A stretch of DNA of 64,000 nt from Haematobia irritans. Taxonomy: Eukaryota > Arthropoda > Insecta > Diptera > Muscidae. Shown here in pieces: positions 58,226-64,000 of the stretch. Below the pieces are notes generated by a model that saw only the letters and a list, made by a program, of their open reading frames with translations, did not search any database and had not been told where the DNA came from. Where the stretch lies: contig NC_134398.1 in assembly GCF_050003625.1 (NCBI RefSeq), positions 64,550,891 through 64,614,890 of the forward strand, given 5' to 3'. The translations under genes and the position numbers were made by a program. Every line of letters starts with the position of its first letter. Position 1 is the stretch's first letter.

Positions 58226-59567
58226 CATTAGCGTAGCTAGACAATTTTCCTAGGGGGGGAGGGCTATAGCCCCCCTAGCTAAAACTTTATAGACTGAACT
58301 TATAGGTTCAACTAATGTTTTATTTCATAAAATTGAATAAAAAATAGACATCAAAATAACTCGACAATCAATTTATAATAAAGCAACTAAAAGTACCCTA
58401 CGGGAAATTTGTGCAAATTGCCACTGACGGACCTATCACAGAACTGGTACCTGTGATCCAGTTAGTTGCAATTTTCACTGGTTCCTGAGGACCTGTTTAT
58501 GGGTTGCTCCTGCTAAATTGTCCCAGGACGTGTCCTTTGGGATGAGTCCAAGACGCGTCCTAAAATGTAAGTTTACTCCGTCAATGACAAACCCGTGTTA
58601 AAGTGGACGGTCCCTTCCATACGTTTTGATCAGAACTGGGACTGGTCCATACACACCAGGGACTAGTCCTGTACCAGTTCTGTGGTTGATCCATTTCCCG
58701 TAGGGTAGTTCCACACTTTTCCCAGCAAAAAATTGGGGGTTGTTCTAAAGGCACAACTTTAAAAGCACTTCCAAAAATGTCTTCACAAAGAAGTTAACTA
58801 TTTTAACTACTCAGGAAGTTTTTTTACTTCAGTTTTTTATATTTTAATGCGTAATTTTTTGTTTTCTTTTTTCAAATAGTTAAGAAAAGAGTAAGAATAA
58901 ATAAAATGGTACAAATTATTAAAATTTTGCCACAAAAATGCTAAATGCATTATAGAAAAATCGATAATATTTGAAAATATTGGAGGGAAAACGTTTCAAA
59001 CAAGCGTTAGAATGCATTAAAAATCATAAAAATGTATAAAAATTATTTATTTGGGAAAATATCACAAAATTTTTAATTCACATTCAAAACACTGAATTCG
59101 GATCACACCTTAAGAAGTGATGCAAATTCATTGCAACGGTTGTTGAAACGATGGACATTCGTTCTATGACAAGTTCATATTACATTCATCGCTTCTCCGC
59201 CAATTTTGTACCACTTCCAGACCTAAAAAAAAACATTTTCATTTCTTTTTTGGCGACGCTTTTTTGCAGCATTATTAAGAAATTAATCTATGAAAGAATA
59301 GTTTTAATATCAGTTACTATTTTTTATTCAACTAAATCATAAGTTCAACCACAGCTTTATTTCATAAATATCAGACTTCTATCACAACCCAAGTAATTCG
59401 ATTGCGCATGAAAGTCTTTAGTGGAACTTTGTGCGTTGTACGAGTATATACTTGTTTAAGTTTTATAAAAATGTAAAATCGTAAATAGGTTTTCAAATTC
59501 TGGGGGGGGGCTAAAATTTTTCTGGGGGGGTCTAAGCCCCCTCCCCAGAGGCCTTCCTACGCTTATG
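58226..59567 (-). mobile_element. Element C, copy C4 (carries M)
   Basis: It runs from CATTAGCGTAGCTAG to CCTTCCTACGCTTATG, flanked by an exact 8-bp duplication GCTCCCAT (58218-58225 and 59568-59575) inside A7. It has the same internal order as C1, including M2 at the equivalent position. Confidence 0.96.
58396..58705. mobile_element. Element M, copy M2 (shorter)
   Basis: Ends CCCTACGGGAAATTTG and GGATCCATTTCCCGTAGGG-like, flanked by TA. It is collinear with M1 but about 120 bp shorter in the centre. It also holds the GGACNNGTCC decamers. Confidence 0.88.
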
Positions 59568-60864
59568 GCTCCCATATATATCTTTCGTCCGATTTAGACT
59601 CATATGACCACAGAGGCCAGAGTTTACTACCGATCTTCGTGAAATTTTGCACAGAGGATAGAATTGACATTCTACCAATGCTTGGTAAATTTGATTGAAA
59701 TCGGTTCAAATTTAGATATAGCTCCCATATATATCTTTCGTCCGATTTGAACTTATATGGCAACAAAAGCCAGAGTTTTGCCGTGATTTGCTTCAAATTT
59801 TGCACAAGGGGTACGTTTAATAGTATCGTTAAGTGTGTCAAATTTTGTTAAAATCGGTTCAGATTTAGTTATAGCTCACATATGTATCTTTCGCCCGACT
59901 TGGACTTATATGGTCTCAAAAGCCAGAGTTTTGCCCTGACTTACTTCAAATTTTGCACAAGCGGTACTTTTAACGATACTATTGTATGTGCCAAATATGG
60001 TCAAAATCGATTCAGATTTAGATATAGCTCCCATATATATCTTTCGTCCGATTTGAACTCAGATTTAGATATAGCTCCCATATATATCTTTCGTCCGATT
60101 TGAACTTATATGGCCTCAAAATCTAGGGTTTTGCCGTGATTTGCTTCAAATTTCGCACAAGGAGTACGTTTAGTAGTATCGGTAATTGTGCCAAATTTGG
60201 TTTAAATCGGTTTAGATTTAGATGTGGCTCCCATATATATCTTCCGTCCGATTTGCACTCATATGACCAGGGGGCCAAAGTTATACTCCCATTTACGTGA
60301 AATTTCGCATAGATAGCAGAATTATTATTCTAACTATACATGTCAAATTTAGTGAAAATTGGTTCAGATTATATATGGCTCCCATATATACGTACACCAG
60401 AGTTGGGGAAATATTGTAGACTGTTACACATTTTAGACCCATTTTCAATGGAAGTTTCCTCCAATTAACTGGATAGCGTTAGCCGATTTAAATTTTAATT
60501 CTAGAGATTTTGTAGAAGTAAAAAAATTGTCTCCTTTATATAGCTTCCAGCAAATGTGAAGTAGTTGAGATGGTAAAACAAATTTTGGCCTACATAGGGG
60601 TGAAGGGTATAATACAGTCGGCCCCGCCCGACTTTAGACTTTACTTACTTGTTTTTAAAGAGAATAGTGGATCATCTATGTATTATAATGTCTATGGGTA
60701 TAGCTCTAGCAAAAACTTGCAGTTTCTCTCTCTGACAACTGTCAAATGCATTCTCTCTTTTGCTGGCTCTAAACATACAACGGAAAATCGGTATTTGTTA
60801 TTTTTTGAGTAAAAAATCGTCAAAATGCCGATAAATCGGCAAAATTGGCAGCCCTGATCGAACC

Positions 60865-61736
60865 ATTGGCGGCGTTCGATACAAACTTCATGCAACCTAT
60901 ACACAAGAGAGAAAATCTTAAGTTCCACAAAATATTTAAGAAAGAAGAAAATCCAAATCATTTTCAGTCGTTCTTCAGCCTTCAGGACAAAGGGTGATGT
61001 GTTGAAAAATTTTGCATGAATTAAATTGAATTAGCGTGAATTTGTATGACAAAACAACTGTTAGCACAACTCATCGTTTTAAAATAATAGGTTATACATT
61101 TACCTAGAAATTGCAATAATTTCACTCATAGGCTTTTGGTCTTTTTTAAGCAGTGATGAAATAATAAAATGTATTAATTTAACAAGAAACAATTACTTGG
61201 TACTTAGAATACATTTGCAGAATTTACTCTTCACAATTTACAAACCGTATATACGTCAAAAGTCGACTCTTCGATTCCCTATGAACACATATATGAACAC
61301 ACCAAGTGGGAAATCTTCTTAAAATTAATCCACACTGAAGTTATTTTCTATTAATTTCGTGTTCTCACGAAATTTTGCAACTTTGGTTTACATGTTTTTC
61401 AAATTAAGATTTTTTTAAATTTATCTGTTATAAATGGGATTTTAAACTGACATTTGTACATGAATATCACAAAAAAGAGAATGAACAGGTCGAAAACCTT
61501 TGTTGTTAGTACCTATCTCATTTAATATAATTTATTATGGTTTTAATTTCTTTAATAAATAAATATAGAGAGTGAAAATTCGACAAATGAGGATCAGAAT
61601 CAAATAAACTTTTTTTAAGTGTAGAAGGGTATATAGGGGGTGTATAAAAAAGGTCCGTACTATGAAAATGAGATATGCAACATGATATATTGACGTGCTC
61701 TATTTTCGAAGAGCTGCATACGGGGCTATAGAGGTA
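60865..61736. other. unassigned DNA
   Basis: No gene. A module at about 61490-61560 (CAGGTCGAAAACCTTTGTTG, TTTATTATGGTTTTAATTTC) matches the centre of F and the 1222 element. Confidence 0.4.
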
Positions 61737-63009
61737 ACAGGTTGGCAGATAAGTCCCCGGTCTGACACATAGATGGCGTCGCTAGTATTAAATGCATAGT
61801 ATTTTTATATAGTACCAACCTTCAAATGATTCGTGTCAAAATTTGACGTCTGTAAGTCAATTAGTTTGTGAGATAGAACGTCTTTTGTGAAGCAACTTTT
61901 GTTATTGTGGAAAAAAAAGGAATTTCGTGTTTTGATAAAATACTGTTTTCTGAAGGGAAAAAATAGGTGGAAGCAAAAACTTAGCTTGATAATGAGTTTC
62001 CGGACTCTGCCTCAGGAAAATCAACAATAATTGATTGGTATGCAAAATTCAAGCGTGGTGAAATGAGCACGGAAGACGGTGAACGCAGTGGACGCCCGAA
62101 AGAGGTGGTTACCGACGGAAACATCAAAAAAATCCACAAAATGATTTTGAATGACCGTAAAATGAAGTTGATCGAGATAGCAGAGGCCTTAAAGATATCA
62201 AAGGAACGTGTTAGTAATATCATTCATCAATATTTGGATATGCGGAAGCTCCGTGCAAAATGGGTGCCGCGCGAGCTCACATTTGACCAAAAACAAAAAC
62301 GTGTTGATGATTCTGAGCGGTGTTTGCAGCTGTTAACTCGTAATACACCCGAGTTTTTCTATCGATATGTGACAATGGATGAAACATGGCTCCATCACTA
62401 CACTCCTGAGTCCAATCGACAGTCGGCTGAGTGGACAGCGACCGGTGAACCGTCTCCGAAGCATGGAAAGAATCAAAAGTCCGCTGGCAAAGTAATGGCC
62501 TCTGTATTTTGGGATGTGCATGGAATAATTTTTATCGATTATCTTGAAAAGGGAAAAGCCATCAACAGTGACTATTATATGGCGTTATTGGAGCGTTTGA
62601 AGGTCGAAATCGCGGCTAAACGGCCCCATATGAAGAAGAAAAAAGTGTTGTTCCACCAAGACAACGCACCGTGCCACAAGTCATTGAGAACGATGGAAAA
62701 AATTCATGAATTGGGCTTCGAATTGCTTCCCCACCCACCGTATTCTCCAGATCGACATTTTCTTGTTCTCAGACCTCAAAAGGATGCTCGCAGGGAAAAA
62801 ATTTGGCTGCAATGAAGAGGTGATCGCCAAAACTGAGGCCTATTGTGAAGCAAAACCGAAGGAGTACTACCAAAATGGTATCAAAAATTGGAAGGTCGTA
62901 TTAATCGTTGTATCGCTCTTGAAGGGAACTGTGTTGAATAATAAAAACAAATTTTGACAAAAAAAATGTGTTTTTCTTTGTTAGACCGGGGACTTATCAG
63001 CCAAACTGT
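61737..63009 (+). mobile_element. irritans-subfamily mariner (Himar1-like), full length
   Basis: The inverted ends ACAGGTTGGCAGATAAGTCC and GGACTTATCAGCCAAACTGT (both continuing with the CGGTCT/AGACCG sequence) are flanked by TA (61735-61736 and 63010-63011). The 1,273-bp length is that of a complete mariner. The ends match the known Himar1 terminus closely. Both ends survive, so it could in principle be moved in trans. Confidence 0.95.
61911..62957 (+). pseudogene. Himar1-like mariner transposase, inactivated
   Basis: At the family's start position the codon is GTG, not ATG (about 61908), and a stop (TAG) plus a shift follow within 20 codons. From 62063 a long frame carries MSTEDGERSGRPKEVV, the second helix-turn-helix (KISKERVSNIIHQY), the linker WVPRELTFDQKQ, TMDETWLHHYTPES (first catalytic Asp, residue 106 of that frame), and FHQDNAPCHKS (second Asp, residue 200). 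At HPPYSPD a short deletion removes the LAPS residues and shifts the frame, so the third Asp of D,D34D is lost from this frame. The rest of the protein (FLFSDLKRMLAGKKFGCNEE) is in the next frame (62706-62957). Two or three lesions separate it from a working enzyme. Confidence 0.95.
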
Positions 63010-63011
63010 TA

Positions 63012-63405
63012 TATCGAACTTCCGTAGGAATAAAAAATCATTTGAACATTCCACTCGTAGTTATAATAAGCTCCAACTTAATATAAACATTCAATGGCGA
63101 ATTGTAGGATATTTTACAATTTGCATATTACCGATTTTGATATTCTGATTTAGGATTATTATTTTTTTTTTTATGCCTGATTGAAATTTTTTTAAACTCT
63201 TCCATTATTTTTGATTAAAAGTAAACAAATCATAGAAAAACGCAATAAAAAAAACCGCGAACTGCATCAAACTACATAAACGTGCAGACAACAATGTGTC
63301 AATTTAGCTTGATTTAAACGGAATTCACTTACAAAAGTTGCGATGAAAGCAAAGTGTATTCATGAATACACTCTGCAGATATACCAAAGAAAAGCCTATT
63401 GGAGG
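63012..63405. other. unassigned DNA
   Basis: No gene or repeat end was recognised between the mariner and K2. Confidence 0.4.
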
Positions 63406-63812
63406 AAGAGGAGAGCGCGTGAGAGAAATTTCACTCACACACACGCACATTCAAGAAACTAATCACATTCACGAAATGAAAACCTGTACTCACGCATGAA
63501 ATACTTTTAAGGACTCACGCTCAGGAACGATTCACGACAGTTCACGGGACTCACGACATTTTCCAACCGGGAATGAGCAAAGGTAACAAAATTCAAAAAT
63601 AAAATATAGTTCGACAGCTAAATTAATTTCAGCTAACATTACGAATAAGAATTAAAATTTTTTTTCGTGAATGTGATTTTTCAGAAATTTTATTCACGAA
63701 CCGTCTTTATTTCTCACGCACGCTTACGAATGACATATTTATTTTAGTCCCACTCACGCACATTCACGAGAGTTCCTTTGGATTTTGTTCACGACTCACG
63801 CGCACACCTCTA
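63406..63812. mobile_element. Element K, copy K2
   Basis: The right end CGCGCACACCTCTA is intact; the left end is worn (AAGAGGAGAGCGCGTGAG). The 8-bp duplication ATTGGAGG is exact (63398-63405 and 63813-63820). It lacks the pogo-like MITE of K1 and so shows its empty site near 63603. Confidence 0.92.
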
Positions 63813-63820
63813 ATTGGAGG

Positions 63821-64000
63821 AACTAGATATTCTAGTGAAGGCAATTCACTTAACAAATACTTAGAAAAGTTGCAAGAAACATTGTCAAGGGATTACAGTG
63901 TCTACATTCAGGGAAAGGATGCGTAGTAATTCATAGTTTTTACTACACTTCTTATTGACACTGTGAAATATATTGCATGTACGATTTGTTTATGACTAAA
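63821..64000. other. unassigned DNA to window end
   Basis: Nothing recognised. Confidence 0.35.

Larger units (their letters stand above)
56849..60654 (-). mobile_element. Family A repeat, copy A7, interrupted by E3 and C4
   Basis: The hairpin end TATACCCTTCACCACTACTG is followed by the GTCTGTCTGTCTGTACGTCC site. It is interrupted by E3 after GGTCATA, resumes GTTAGCGTGTTTATCAACCG, is interrupted by C4 inside GCTCCCAT, then runs on through five more units (59576-60400) to GGCCCCGCCCGACTTTAGAC, TTTACTTACTTGTT. Confidence 0.88.
54828..60856. mobile_element. 6-kb hAT-like element with stacked insertions
   Basis: The left end CAGGACTGCCAAT and the right end ATTGGCAGCCCTG are inverted and flanked by an exact 8-bp duplication ATCGAACC (54820-54827 and 60857-60864). 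Both subterminal regions contain AAAATCGTCA motifs (54850-54915; 60815-60823). The interior holds a minisatellite, D2, and A7 with E3 and C4 (and M2) inside it. No hAT transposase is visible, so it is non-autonomous and was enlarged by later insertions. Confidence 0.9.

Overview
The window looks like repeat-dominated intergenic DNA from a higher fly, most likely a muscid. The reasons are a mariner whose termini and coding sequence match the irritans subfamily (Himar1 type, first described from the horn fly Haematobia irritans), a tRNA-headed SINE with a CCTAA-type tail, Penelope/LINE/hAT/Tc1 remnants of insect type, AT-rich DNA, and abundant repeats resembling the dipteran mini-me elements. 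That identification is an inference. I found no convincing intact host gene. Almost every long open frame is either a decayed transposon protein or a reading of simple repeat.

Working labels used below (mine, not database names): A and B = long, many-copy fly repeats bounded by TACCCT...AGGGTA hairpins (mini-me-like); C = hAT-type non-autonomous element with CAT(A/T)AGCGTAG ends; D = ends CACTCAAAAAAA; E = ends CACGCAAA, carrying two tRNA-like heads; F = CATATG-rich element that inserts at TG; G = ends CACTGAAAAAACAGTGAACC; H = AATTAA-rich small MITE; I = hAT MITE with ends CAGGGATGGAAAATG; J = ends CCCAGCAAAAAA; K = hAT MITE with ends TAGAGGTGTGCGCGTGAG; L = ends CCCTGTAGGAA; M = ends CCCTACGGGAAAT; N = ends CACTCAGAGAAGG; Z = 5.3-kb element with ends CACCGAAAGAATT.

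Layout. 0.4-3 kb: an A copy broken by a (TA)n tract and a MITE. 3.2-4.1 kb: E1. 4.5-5.5 kb: a 510-bp tandem duplication. 5.8-6.2 kb: N-terminal remnant of a mauritiana-type mariner. 6.35-9.06 kb: a hAT transposon with exact 8-bp target duplication and a once-frameshifted transposase. 9.5-10.9 kb: a TA-inserted element. 11.0-13.3 kb: a G element holding a hAT MITE that holds H and I. 13.9-17.6 kb: a reverse-strand LINE split by a B copy that itself holds H and F. 18.7-22.9 kb: two B copies with J, mariner-fragment, SINE and F insertions. 23.0-25.5 kb: E2 and G/K/pogo-like nesting. 25.6-33.1 kb: an A copy split by a LINE, which is split by the 5.27-kb Z element with a decayed zinc-finger gene. 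34.6-37.0 kb: L containing C1 containing M. 37.8-39.7 kb: a Penelope-like GIY-YIG reading frame cut by C2. 40.2-41.3 kb: a Himar1-like mariner. 43.3-46.0 kb: C3 with nested foldback MITE and A. 46.7-49.5 kb: two A copies facing each other. 50.3-51.0 kb: a jockey-type LINE remnant. 52.4-53.7 kb: a Tc1/IS630-type element. 54.8-60.9 kb: a 6-kb hAT-like insertion loaded with D, A, E3, C4 and M. 61.7-63.0 kb: a second Himar1-like mariner. 63.4-63.8 kb: K2.

The sequence gives an unusually clear insertion history. About a dozen insertions can be proved by exact target-site duplications, and several by aligning the interrupted repeat with an uninterrupted copy elsewhere in the same window. The most unusual items are (1) element E, a TA-inserted DNA element that carries two outward-facing tRNA-like pol III heads in all three copies; (2) the Z element and its two-exon zinc-finger gene; and (3) the Penelope frame that is restored by removing C2. 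All boundaries were read by eye.
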